DNA of 41,978 nucleotides from Fulvivirga sp. (lineage in GTDB: Bacteria > Bacteroidota > Bacteroidia > Cytophagales > Cyclobacteriaceae): NCBI GenBank assembly GCA_028280565.1, contig JANQLQ010000003.1, positions 1 through 41,978 of the forward strand, given 5' to 3'. Shown here piece by piece: positions 1-8,947 of the stretch. The notes beneath the pieces were generated by a model. The model was not told the origin of the DNA and did no database searches. It saw only the letters and a list, made by a program, of their open reading frames with translations. The translations under genes and the position numbers were made by a program. Position 1 is the first letter of the stretch. Every line of letters starts with the position of its first letter.

Positions 1-2204
1 GTCCCTTCAATTTCAACGGAAACCGTAAGCTCTTTTGCAAAATCAGTTTTTAGGTCTAGTTGGATGAAACCAAGGGTGTCGGCATTTCCATAAGGGATCT
101 GCCCCCCGGTAATCACTCCATCCTCAATCTCTTCTTCTCCATCTTTAATACGCCAATGGATCGTGTAATCATTGATCGATTCCAGGAAATTCGCTACCTG
201 GACTGCCGCATTAAAGGTCTCGCCGGATTGATAACTCACCTTTCCAAATCGAAGCAATGGGACAACCGGCGAATTAAATCTTCTGAACGACGTGCTATCA
301 ATGATCCCTTTTGACTCCCAGAATACGTCCAGCATCCCGATCAGCGCTGTTCCGTGACCTGGGTAGTCCTGCAACTGCAAAAGCTGGAATCCATCATACC
401 CGGGTGTTTTGAGATTGCGTTCAATATCCGCTTTGTACAAGATCGATGCAAGCTGACCTGAAGCTCTAGCAAGTTTTGGAGCCAAATCCAGCATCCCTTT
501 TTTCTCCAAATCATTTTTGACCGCCTGGAAGTTGACAGGGTGTGCCACTCCGGTGTACTTTTCAATTTCATTCAAGCCTGGAAAAATGGCATACTGACCG
601 ATCTCATGTGCCACAATGGGCTTGTCAATATGGTCAATTCGATTGCTGTAGTCACCGCTAAAACCGGGAGGGAAATCATTGAAATACCCTTGCCCTCTCA
701 CCCAGCCTTTATCCGTCCATTGGGTAACAAAAAACTCATCTGCAGGCTGAGGCAAAGTGCCCACTCCCTTTTGAAAGGAGAAAGTGGTGGTAGTGTAGAG
801 CCTCCTGTCATCTTTCGCTTTCAATCTTTCAACCTGGCCATTCAGCCAGCTCATATCCCCTTCCAGCTCATTTCCCATAGACATCAGGACAAAAGAGGGG
901 TGATTGCCATACTCTTCCAGGATTCGATCTGCTTCTTTTTCAAGGAAATTGAGGGCCTCGTTATCCTCGCCTACGGTTAAACTCCAATGCGGCAGTTCAA
1001 CTTGCAGGTACATTCCTAATTGATCTGCCACCTCAAAAGCCGCTTTTGGCGGGCACCAGGAATGAAACCGTATGTGATTGAAACCATAGGACTTTACGAC
1101 TTTCAAGGTCTTAAGCCATTCCGATGCTGTCATATCCACGCGTCCTTTGATCGGGTAAACAGCACAGTCTAGGTTGCCTCGCAGAAATATTCGCTTGTTA
1201 TTTAAGGTAAGCGTGGCCTCGTCTGCTTTGACCTCTCTCAAACCAAAAGAAGTTGTGGAACTTTCAGTTGAATTCTTTTTACCAAATGTCAAGTGGTACG
1301 TAGTTGGATTGTGCTCATCCCAGGCTTCTATCTCTACAGGGAGTGGGATTTTCGCAGTAACAGCCTTTCCGTTAATCCTTCCAGGCGTTTCTCCCGACTT
1401 TAGCATTTTTCCATTTTGAGAAATTGCCCAATCAAAAACCTGGCCTTCATTTAGACCTGTGTTAAAAGAGGCATTGATCGTGAGCTCCCTATTTTTCAAA
1501 CTGGGATAAACCGCCAACTCACGAACGGAGCCAGGGGACAACTTGGTTAAGGAGATCTCTCCAATAATCCCATTCCATTTGCCCTGGGTATGGTTGCTGT
1601 AAGCATGCGAGAACCCTACCGATATGGGGGCAGGATAGCGCTCATGCTCAAAGCTGATGCCGGGCTGAATGAATGAATTATCCACCATAATCGTGATCGT
1701 ATTTTCTCCTTGTACAAAAAGATTATTGATTTCAAATCGATGTGGGGTAGAAAGGCTATTCTCGGTCCCGACCAGGCTGCCATTGATCCAAATTTTGGAT
1801 CTCCAGAGCACTCTTTCCAGTTGCAGGATACTTTGGCCATTCATGATATGGCCAGGGATATTCACTTTGCGTTGGTACCAAGCTTTACCGGTGTAATAAT
1901 GACTTCTCGTTAGATGAAACATGGTTTTTTTGCTGATCTCCGGGGTCAAACCGTGTGGAACTCCCAGCCCATTTTCTGCCAAGGTCCCGGGTAAGGCTAC
2001 CTTGACTCCATCGATTTGCCGGGTGTGCCATTGCTCTTTTTCGCCTTGGTCCAAAGAGTCTAGCACCACTGTCCATTCGCCATGGAGTGAGATGGATTTG
2101 GGTGGCTTGGTGGAGCATGAGAACAGGAAAAAGGGCAGTAGGATTGAGAGAATAACCAGGGCCCGGGATAAGGACAAAGTAAGGTGAGGCTCTGCGTCTT
2201 TCAC
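1..2204 (-). CDS. GH2 family glycoside hydrolase lipoprotein, partial at left edge
   Basis: The reading frame is open from about 2204 to the left edge (about 734 codons); I read the frame through about position 1690 without a stop, so it is cut by the window rather than broken. It is a clear paralogue of the next gene (2426-5218) and lacks only about the last 190 residues relative to it. The N-terminus is a lipoprotein signal (LPFFLFSC, lipid Cys at residue 30 from the GTG start). A GH2 sugar-binding domain and an Ig-like domain precede a TIM barrel. The motif GNELEG gives the likely acid/base Glu446 and HEIGQ the likely nucleophile Glu534. It probably removes terminal beta-linked sugars (galactose or glucuronic acid class) in the periplasm or on the outer membrane. 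The start is uncertain: GTG 2204 is listed, but TTG 2177 gives a tidier 21-residue signal peptide, and an in-frame ATG lies at 2261 inside a repeat. Confidence 0.88.
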   Translation of the reverse strand, partial: MKDAEPHLTLSLSRALVILSILLPFFLFSCSTKPPKSISLHGEWTVVLDSLDQGEKEQWHTRQIDGVKVALPGTLAENGLGVPHGLTPEISKKTMFHLTRSHYYTGKAWYQRKVNIPGHIMNGQSILQLERVLWRSKIWINGSLVGTENSLSTPHRFEINNLFVQGENTITIMVDNSFIQPGISFEHERYPAPISVGFSHAYSNHTQGKWNGIIGEISLTKLSPGSVRELAVYPSLKNRELTINASFNTGLNEGQVFDWAISQNGKMLKSGETPGRINGKAVTAKIPLPVEIEAWDEHNPTTYHLTFGKKNSTESSTTSFGLREVKADEATLTLNNKRIFLRGNLDCAVYPIKGRVDMTASEWLKTLKVVKSYGFNHIRFHSWCPPKAAFEVADQLGMYLQVELPHWSLTVGEDNEALNFLEKEADRILEEYGNHPSFVLMSMGNELEGDMSWLNGQVERLKAKDDRRLYTTTTFSFQKGVGTLPQPADEFFVTQWTDKGWVRGQGYFNDFPPGFSGDYSNRIDHIDKPIVAHEIGQYAIFPGLNEIEKYTGVAHPVNFQAVKNDLEKKGMLDLAPKLARASGQLASILYKADIERNLKTPGYDGFQLLQLQDYPGHGTALIGMLDVFWESKGIIDSTSFRRFNSPVVPLLRFGKVSYQSGETFNAAVQVANFLESINDYTIHWRIKDGEEEIEDGVITGGQIPYGNADTLGFIQLDLKTDFAKELTVSVEIEG

Positions 2205-2227
2205 GCCCCCGATAAATATCCGGGGCG
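2204..2227. repeat. 24-bp REP-like palindrome
   Basis: Arms 2204-2209 (cgcccc) and 2222-2227 (ggggcg) pair, with one C/C mismatch, then 2211-2214 (gata) pairs with 2217-2220 (tatc) around an AA loop. It sits just upstream of, or over, the start of the first GH2 gene. No T-run follows it on either strand, so it is not a typical intrinsic terminator. It looks like a dispersed extragenic palindrome, though only one copy is in this window. Confidence 0.6.
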
Positions 2228-2300
2228 CAAAGATGCTGCCGCAAAGGTCGCAAAGATGCATTGCGGGCTTTGCGCTTCTTATGTTGCTTTGCGTGAAAGG
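2225..2300. repeat. Degenerate gcaaag/ctttgc repeat cluster between the two GH2 genes
   Basis: The segment carries gcaaag at four sites (gcgcaaagatg, gccgcaaagg, tcgcaaagatg and the reverse ctttgcg twice), in short spacing and both orientations. Positions 2198-2206 (ctttcacgc) and 2291-2299 (gcgtgaaag) form an inverted pair around it. The rest of the 221-bp gap (2301-2425) holds no gene that I can see; a purine/pyrimidine-rich stretch near 2360-2390 looks like low-complexity spacer. This is the only wide gap inside the locus. Confidence 0.5.
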
Positions 2301-2425
2301 CCTGTTTTCGTCGCTGGGCGTTGAAGTATTTCTTATTCCGAACGCGAGGTTGATAACTCTCCCCATCCCCCAGGGAGAAGGGAGATTCACGGGTAGGTAA
2401 TTATCTCTGAAAGTCTTAGGGTTGA

Positions 2426-5218
2426 TCATTTAGCGAGGGTTTCAATCTTTGAAAAATCAACTTCCTGGCTGGGATTGAAGGCCGGTCCATTCATATAATT
2501 CATCAAACTGTTTTTCATCTGCCTGGCTACGATACGGTTTTCAAGATCGTTGTCCAGGTCAATAGAGGTAAGCACCAATTTACCCTCTCCTACCTTTGCT
2601 TCGAAAATATTGCCCAAGCTTCGGTTGGTCACGAAATTGTCGATCACACGAACGATGGGATCAATTGCCAGGTCGTCGAGGATCAACGCCTTGGAGTTGA
2701 TGTTCAAGTCCCACCATTGCCAGTTGGTGTGAGATTCTGTTGGGAAGTCAGCCAATGCGGGATGAGCAGGATCACATAAAATACCCATTGTGGAAGGCTG
2801 ATCCGGGAAATGGACCGGGCTCCAGAAAACCGGAACAAACCGCCCTGTCACTCCTTTCAATTTCTTGAAATCAGGATTAAAAAGCACCCTTTTTCCTTCG
2901 CTTAGTGCTTTTTTGGCAGTTGCAAAAGATCTTGTATAGGTAATACCAGGCACGGTAGCTTCAGCCTCGGGGTATACCCAGATCTTCCACCTGTTTTTGT
3001 AAGGTGTGCCCAAGATCTCAACCTGCACCTCTAATTGAGTGGCTTTTTCTACTTCGAGCACAGAATTGATCTCACCCACCACATGCTCGTTTCTGATTGG
3101 AATGGAAGACCCTTTTATGTCACCCACATGCAAATTTTGGTTACCATCATTGATGATCCAGCGAATAGAGTAATTCTCTATCGGTTCTTTGAAGTTCGCG
3201 ACCTGCACCTGCGCATTGAAATTTTCTCCTGATCTATACACAGCCTTCTCAAAGCTTAGTAGCGGTACAACTGGGGCACAAAATTCACGAAATCCTGTAG
3301 CGCTTATCGCTCCCTTCGACTCCCAAAAAGCATTGAGCAAGCCGACCAATGCTGTCCCTTGCCCGGGAAAATCTTGCAGTTGCAACAGCTGGAATCCATC
3401 AAACGCAGGCGTTCGTAAGGTTCGCTCTATCTCTTCTTTGTAGAGTAGTGCGGCCAATTTCCCCGACGCCTGGGTGAACGCAGGGGCCAGGTCCACTAAT
3501 CCCTTCTTTTCCAGGTCCTGCTTTACCGCTTCAAAGTTCAGTGGCTGTAAGACGCCCGTGTATTTTGGAATTTCTGAGAGATCGGGAAATACGGAATACT
3601 GGCCGATTTCATGACTGATCAATGGTGTCCTGATATGCCCCATGTTTTCGGTATACGTTTTTGAAAAATTGGGTGGATACTGGTTGAATACCCCCTGTCC
3701 ACGCACCCAACCCCGATCGGTCCACTGTGTCACGAAATATTCATCCTCCGGTTGGGGACGATCTCCGACTCCCTGCTGGAAGGAAAAGGTAGTGGTCATG
3801 TATAAATGCCTGTCATCCCATTGCTTCATATTGGCAATGAGTTCATTAAGCCAAAGGGTATCGCCTTCCAGTTCATTCCCACTGGAGAAAAAAACAAACG
3901 ATGGGTGGTTTCCATATTCCCTGAGCAGGCTCTTGGCTTCCCGGTATAAAAAATCATTCGTTTTCTCGTCCGAACCGACTTCCAGGTTCCAAAACGGAAG
4001 TTCCACTTGCAAGTAAATCCCCAGCTCATCCGCTACCTCGAATGCCGCTTTTGGAGGACACCAAGAGTGAAACCTCAAATGATTTAATCCATAGGCCCTG
4101 GCGGTATCCATTAAACTAAGCCAGTCCTCTTTTTCCATAGGAGGTCTACCGGTCAATGGGAAAATGGAACATTCCAGGTTTCCTCGCATAAATACGCGCT
4201 GGTCATTCACGGCGAGTGTCGCATTTTCATTGGAAATCTTTCTTACTCCAAAATCAACTGTTTTAGAATGCCCGGGAATGGAAACACGACACTGGTAGAC
4301 TTGGGGATTGAATTCGTCCCATTTTGTTAAATGCCCAGCACTTAGATCCAATGAAAGTGTTTTTCCTTTTATCGGGGCTGACTTCGAGATGATCGTTTTT
4401 CCCCCATCTAAGACTGAAATTTCAGCATTTCCTTCAAAGTCTTGTGATAAGCTGGTTTTGACCTGGATTTGATCGTCTTTTAGGTATACCTGGATATTCT
4501 CAACGGAAATTGAAGGCTTCGCGGTAAGTGAAATTTCCCCGAGAATGCCGTTCCATTTGATTTGGGTGTGGTTCGAGTAGCCATGCATTAGATCGCCATC
4601 TTCGGGAGCGGGATACTTCCGTCCATCTACATTGATGCCCGGGTAAAAGTTTGAGTTATCGACTAAAATGGTCAGGGTATGGGCCCCGGGAGAAAGAAAT
4701 TCTGACAGGTCAAAATAGTGCGGGGTGATCAAGCTTTCCTGGACTGCATCGATTTTTTGATCATCGACCCAAACCTGGGATCGCCAAAGCACGCGCTCCA
4801 GTTTCATTTCAATCTTTTTGCCCTCCCAGCTTGCCGGGATCGAGACCTTCCGCTGATACCACGCTTTACCTGTATAGGAATGCTTCCGAGTGAGATGGGC
4901 CAGCACATAATTGTCAAGCGCTGGCTCCAATTTGTTCGGTATCCCGATTCCCGCTTCGTCAAGGGTGGATGGAAGGGAAATTTCCTGCCCATAGATAGCG
5001 CTTCCGTACCAATTTCCAGGTTCTCCCTTGTCAAGGGAATCTAATTTTACAGTCCAAGGCCCGTAGAGGTCAATGGTAGCCAGGGGTTGTTCTGTTTGGC
5101 AACTTACTAAAATGAGGAGAAGGACAATTGTTGAAAAAATACTCCTTGCCCCCCCTTTAAGAAAGTAGGATTGGGGATGAAAAAGATCAAGTGTTCGGTT
5201 AAGTGAATTTAGTGTCAT
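2426..5218 (-). CDS. GH2 family glycoside hydrolase lipoprotein
   Basis: This 930-residue protein begins with a lipoprotein signal whose lipid Cys is residue 40 (ILVSC). A GH2 jelly-roll domain (about 45-235), an Ig-like domain (about 240-325) and a TIM barrel (about 335-650) follow. The motif FFSSGNELEG supplies the likely acid/base Glu449, and ISHEIGQ the nucleophile Glu537, as in beta-galactosidase and beta-glucuronidase relatives. A C-terminal beta-rich part ends with the NWQWWDL segment often seen in Bacteroidota GH2 proteins. It is the fuller copy of a tandem pair with the gene to its left. Its ATG overlaps the TGA of the sulfatase remnant (ATGA), implying coupled translation. The retaining beta-glycosidase chemistry is family knowledge; the exact sugar is not visible. 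Confidence 0.92.
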   Translation of the reverse strand: MTLNSLNRTLDLFHPQSYFLKGGARSIFSTIVLLLILVSCQTEQPLATIDLYGPWTVKLDSLDKGEPGNWYGSAIYGQEISLPSTLDEAGIGIPNKLEPALDNYVLAHLTRKHSYTGKAWYQRKVSIPASWEGKKIEMKLERVLWRSQVWVDDQKIDAVQESLITPHYFDLSEFLSPGAHTLTILVDNSNFYPGINVDGRKYPAPEDGDLMHGYSNHTQIKWNGILGEISLTAKPSISVENIQVYLKDDQIQVKTSLSQDFEGNAEISVLDGGKTIISKSAPIKGKTLSLDLSAGHLTKWDEFNPQVYQCRVSIPGHSKTVDFGVRKISNENATLAVNDQRVFMRGNLECSIFPLTGRPPMEKEDWLSLMDTARAYGLNHLRFHSWCPPKAAFEVADELGIYLQVELPFWNLEVGSDEKTNDFLYREAKSLLREYGNHPSFVFFSSGNELEGDTLWLNELIANMKQWDDRHLYMTTTFSFQQGVGDRPQPEDEYFVTQWTDRGWVRGQGVFNQYPPNFSKTYTENMGHIRTPLISHEIGQYSVFPDLSEIPKYTGVLQPLNFEAVKQDLEKKGLVDLAPAFTQASGKLAALLYKEEIERTLRTPAFDGFQLLQLQDFPGQGTALVGLLNAFWESKGAISATGFREFCAPVVPLLSFEKAVYRSGENFNAQVQVANFKEPIENYSIRWIINDGNQNLHVGDIKGSSIPIRNEHVVGEINSVLEVEKATQLEVQVEILGTPYKNRWKIWVYPEAEATVPGITYTRSFATAKKALSEGKRVLFNPDFKKLKGVTGRFVPVFWSPVHFPDQPSTMGILCDPAHPALADFPTESHTNWQWWDLNINSKALILDDLAIDPIVRVIDNFVTNRSLGNIFEAKVGEGKLVLTSIDLDNDLENRIVARQMKNSLMNYMNGPAFNPSQEVDFSKIETLAK

Positions 5219-5598
5219 GTGAGATCAATCTGTAGTTGTGCTTTCCCACCAGTCTTCATTGGGTTGAAAAGCCTCTTCCAAAATTTGTAGTCGCTTGGCT
5301 TCCCGGTTGGAAACCATAGCTGGATTACTCTTCTCATCCTTTCGTCGCTGGCCTGCTCGCTGAAATAAGGATTAGGCTTGGGCCTTTTGTATCTCATCTC
5401 ATCAAGGGATTCAAATAGCTCCTCTTTGAGTCTGGTAGTCAATCCTGGGTATGAATCATTTCCATAGCTCAAGTCATAGGCCCCCAGTTCATCGGCTAGT
5501 ATATCGAGAATGTTCGGTCTTTCTTTTTTACTATCTTGCTGGCTAGCAGGAAAAAGGAAGATTGAAAAAAGCAGGCATATGGTTGCTGGTGCCCTCAT
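5215..5598 (-). pseudogene. Internally deleted sulfatase remnant (127 residues)
   Basis: A signal peptide (about 1-19) is followed by RPNILDILADELGAYDLS, a recognisable but altered start of a type I sulfatase (usual form RPNIIxIxADDLG, where paired Asp residues bind calcium). The next residues (about 53-80, including RLKEELFESLDEM and KPNPYF) resemble the extreme C-terminus of sulfatases. The central 350 or so residues, including the C-x-P-S-R formylglycine motif, are missing. The frame is intact and overlaps both neighbours (TAATG with the DUF5107 gene, ATGA with GH2), so it may be kept for translational coupling rather than activity. It cannot be a working sulfatase. An unrelated small secreted protein with chance similarity is the alternative. 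Confidence 0.6.
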
Positions 5599-8500
5599 TA
5601 AATGACCGTATGAAATTGACCTGATGACAGGCGACTCAAGTGATCTTTGGCACCAACATGTGTGATACTTAGCTTTAGTACCTTTCTGAAATTTTCCACG
5701 CTGTTTCCCTTATTTCCCAGGCCTAACTCTGCTAACCCAAGTAAGTAGTACGCTTCGATATCGTTGTTTTTCTGGATGTCGTCCTCAAAAACCAACAACA
5801 GTGGAAGTGAAGTGGCGAAGTAATCAATCTTTGCCTTCTCCTGTAGCTTATTTGAAGCATACGTTTTCATGGCTTCCAACACCTCATTCGCTTCTTGCTC
5901 TTTTCCTAGTTCCTTCATTGAAAGCGCCTTATAGTAAGTCAATTCGGAGAAATCACTTACGGCCATATCAATAAAGTCACCTTGCTCCTGGGAGCTTGCC
6001 ATAAAATGGGTCAGCGCTTTTTCTTCTTTTCCAAGCGCACGATAGGCCATACCTTTCCAATAGTTGATATGCGCCACTGCTTGCAAGGGATGATACTTTT
6101 CCCCGAGATTATCCGGGGTATCCAATGATTTTGTAAAACAAGCGATCGCCTCACCCGGGTCTCCTTTGTCCAGTGCTTTCTGGCCCAGGTCCAAACAGGC
6201 ATAGGTAAACTGTTTGAGCACCTGGCCTTCTCCCCCTTCCCAAGGATGAAAGTTGCGGTTGTTGAGCAGATCCAAAGCCTTTTGCCCCTGGTCCGTATAA
6301 TTGTATAGAGCGGCAAGTTCGACGCTAAAATCATCTCGTGAAAGTATATCGTCTCCCAAGGCAAGAAGATCATTCAATCTTTCTTCGGGGCTATCATTAA
6401 GTTTCTTCCGAAGCTGGTCGTACTCATACTGGATGCGCATGTCTTTCGGGGAATCCTCAATAGCATTTTTGAAGTATGCACGAGCCTTTTCTCCATCTTG
6501 TAAGGCGTTCCAATAGGCAATGCCGAGATTTCTATGAAGGGTAGCATAATTGCAACCTGCAGCGACCGCTTTCTCCCAAATTTCGATCGCGTCTTTATGA
6601 CGTTTTGCGTTGAAATAAAAGTTACCTAACCCATAATATGTCATCGTGCAAGAGGGCTTTTTCTCCGCAATCCACTCCAGCATTTTGAGCTCGGCAAGCC
6701 TGGAAGGGAAAAAATAATCGAAAGACTTATTGCAAACGATCTTCAATAACTCATCTCCCTTTTCTTCATTTTTTAATTGGTAGTAGAGCCAGGAAAGGAT
6801 CATTTCAGTCATATTAGACCTGCCCATTGGGTTAGGTACCGCACATTCTTGCCCCGGCGATTGATGATGAAGTTCCAGCAGGTCAATGGCCCGCTGGTAA
6901 AATCCGCTCTCTGCATATTCAAAAGCAATATCAATAACGGCTTGGGCATCATTCCGGCTTGATTCTAGGAAATACGAAAAATCTTTTCGTATTGCTCCCA
7001 ATTCAAAATTCGCCCATTGATCTAAACGATCCTCCTTTAAAAGACCCCCTAATACCTGCTTTGCTGTATATGGATCCCCTTGATTATCCAGGATAACTGC
7101 TTTTAAAATGGTGGCACTATTATTCTGGGTATTTGTGGCCAGGGATGCGTCGATATGTTCTAAAGCGGACTCAAAATCTCCTCTTCTCGAATCAATCTTG
7201 GCAAGCATGTAATAGGCTGCGGAGCGCCATTCATAATTCCAGGTGGCTTTGTAAAATGATTTGTAAGCAAGATCAAGTTCATCGAGATAGAAGCAGGCAA
7301 TCCCATGATAGTAGTGAGCTTCCCCGGTAGATGGGTTCGGATGATACGTCGTGAGAATTTCCATAGCCCCATAAGCATATTGCCTAGCCTCTTCAAATTG
7401 TCCTGACCTGGTGTAGTGCTTTGCTAATGAAAGGTGAGCATTGGAGTTATTCCTATCTTGTTTGATCGCCTCTTTCCAGTAAGGCACAGGGTAACGAGTA
7501 GGATGACGATAGAGTTCAAGATGCTCCCCGATCATGTCGAGTTTAATCGAGCTCTTGACCTCTCCCGGTTGTTTTGGCTCGAAGGCTATCTTCCGGTTGC
7601 GGGCTTTATCCACCTCTTGGTGGGTATAGGCAAGAAGAGGCTTGCCATCTTGATCAACCACAGTAAGTGAAAGGCTACTTTCATCCCCGGGTTCAAATGA
7701 CCGTTCCGCCGTCCAGGGGTGTTCCGGGCTAGTAGCGATGGATCCTATTTTTTCTACTTTATCACCCGCTGAGAAAATTATAGTAAGGTTCTCAAGTCTT
7801 TGGCTGCTAGCCACCCCGAGGGCTGCTTTATTGCCTTGTTGAGGCAACAGTTTTATAGCGACTTCCTTATTTGCATTTTGTACCGGGCCTAGCTTTTTAT
7901 AGCTCCACCAAAACTGGGAAAATGTCTTTGTTTCAAAAGGAAGCAGGTAGGCAAAGTCGGGTTGGTTATCGGTATACACACCTGCCATCAACTCGAAATA
8001 GGGACCTCCCTTGTCTGCTAACTCACGATCCCATGCCTTACCAAAGTCCTCGCTTCCCCACGTCCATTGCTTTTTCCCGGGGGCAATATGCCTGTTAGCC
8101 ACATGTACAAACCCTCCTTCTGCTTTGAAATCATATCCACCGAAGAAATCATAATTGGTATCGCAGATCATGTAACTGGTGGGAACGGAGATGTTTTCAT
8201 ATTTTCTTAAGTCGTTTTTCCCGGGCCGCTCGTGGTAGGGAATTCCGTAGTAGCTATTTTCCGCAATCGGGAAACAGCTCATTGCCCGTACGGCATGATC
8301 CGCTACGTAATGTACATCAGGGGGGAAAAAACTTTGATAATCCTTATGTACTTCAACCGCTACGTTCGCCCACCAAAGGAAGGTTTGCGTGATGGCTGTT
8401 CGATTAAATAACCGTCCCCTAAGCTCCACCAAGGCACTACCAGGCCGTAGGCGAATTCCATGCATTCCTTTCAATCGATACATGGGGTCGTATTCTGACA

Positions 8501-8936
8501 TCCAGATGGTGCGAGCTCCGTCTGCCTCTTCCTCTATGTAAACATCTGTGGGAAGGTAAGTACCGGGCCTGTGGTGCTGGGGCCAGTTGAACTCTACTCC
8601 CCCGCTGATCCATGGTCCTGCGAGCCCAACAAGGGCGGGTTTAATTACCTCTTGCTTGTAGAAAAAGTCGTAATCCTGGTTTGCTTTGTCTTGCGCTTCA
8701 AAAATCCGCCCCCCTATCTCGGGAAGCATAACCAATCTCACAAATTCGTTTTCCAGCGTGGCAGCCTGGTAATTCTTATTCACCGGCGTGTCGTATACCT
8801 TGTCAATAAATGGTACGGGATAGACTTTCCCTGAAGAGCCCTGGTAGACTCTTTTTTCAAAAAAAACAGGGTTGATTTCGGACTTTCCCAGTTCATACGT
8901 GGGGATCGATCGGGTAGAAATATCAGCTTTTACCAT
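5598..8936 (-). CDS. DUF5107 domain protein with long TPR array
   Basis: This 1112-residue protein has no signal peptide or membrane segment and is therefore predicted to be cytosolic. Residues about 30-350 match the DUF5107 type (features such as LPEIGGRIF, GGVEFNWPQHHRPG and FLWWANVAVEVH), which resembles the mutarotase-like sugar-binding fold with an aromatic and His-rich pocket. From about 480 to the end it is a chain of TPR helices (for example AHLSLAKHYTRSGQFEEARQ). It lies directly after the sugar porter gene, 11 bp away, and ends in a TAATG overlap with the sulfatase remnant. Genes of this type recur in sugar-use operons; a role in handling an imported sugar (epimerisation, hydrolysis or sensing) is inference. 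No catalytic residues can be assigned from sequence. Confidence 0.88.
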   Translation of the reverse strand: MVKADISTRSIPTYELGKSEINPVFFEKRVYQGSSGKVYPVPFIDKVYDTPVNKNYQAATLENEFVRLVMLPEIGGRIFEAQDKANQDYDFFYKQEVIKPALVGLAGPWISGGVEFNWPQHHRPGTYLPTDVYIEEEADGARTIWMSEYDPMYRLKGMHGIRLRPGSALVELRGRLFNRTAITQTFLWWANVAVEVHKDYQSFFPPDVHYVADHAVRAMSCFPIAENSYYGIPYHERPGKNDLRKYENISVPTSYMICDTNYDFFGGYDFKAEGGFVHVANRHIAPGKKQWTWGSEDFGKAWDRELADKGGPYFELMAGVYTDNQPDFAYLLPFETKTFSQFWWSYKKLGPVQNANKEVAIKLLPQQGNKAALGVASSQRLENLTIIFSAGDKVEKIGSIATSPEHPWTAERSFEPGDESSLSLTVVDQDGKPLLAYTHQEVDKARNRKIAFEPKQPGEVKSSIKLDMIGEHLELYRHPTRYPVPYWKEAIKQDRNNSNAHLSLAKHYTRSGQFEEARQYAYGAMEILTTYHPNPSTGEAHYYHGIACFYLDELDLAYKSFYKATWNYEWRSAAYYMLAKIDSRRGDFESALEHIDASLATNTQNNSATILKAVILDNQGDPYTAKQVLGGLLKEDRLDQWANFELGAIRKDFSYFLESSRNDAQAVIDIAFEYAESGFYQRAIDLLELHHQSPGQECAVPNPMGRSNMTEMILSWLYYQLKNEEKGDELLKIVCNKSFDYFFPSRLAELKMLEWIAEKKPSCTMTYYGLGNFYFNAKRHKDAIEIWEKAVAAGCNYATLHRNLGIAYWNALQDGEKARAYFKNAIEDSPKDMRIQYEYDQLRKKLNDSPEERLNDLLALGDDILSRDDFSVELAALYNYTDQGQKALDLLNNRNFHPWEGGEGQVLKQFTYACLDLGQKALDKGDPGEAIACFTKSLDTPDNLGEKYHPLQAVAHINYWKGMAYRALGKEEKALTHFMASSQEQGDFIDMAVSDFSELTYYKALSMKELGKEQEANEVLEAMKTYASNKLQEKAKIDYFATSLPLLLVFEDDIQKNNDIEAYYLLGLAELGLGNKGNSVENFRKVLKLSITHVGAKDHLSRLSSGQFHTVI

Positions 8937-8947
8937 TAATGTAGTGT

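Noticed and set aside
540-980. Plus-strand open frame of 146 codons inside the left GH2 gene
   Set aside because: It lies entirely within the minus-strand GH2 reading frame, which carries family motifs; no motif is seen on the plus strand.
1-2204. Possible frameshift or pseudogene in the left GH2
   Set aside because: I read the frame from the left edge to about 1690 without meeting a stop, and the remaining N-terminal part aligns with the paralogue. It is truncated only by the window edge.
2225-2300. CRISPR-like repeats
   Set aside because: The gcaaag units are short, irregular and in both orientations, with no regular spacers or cas genes.
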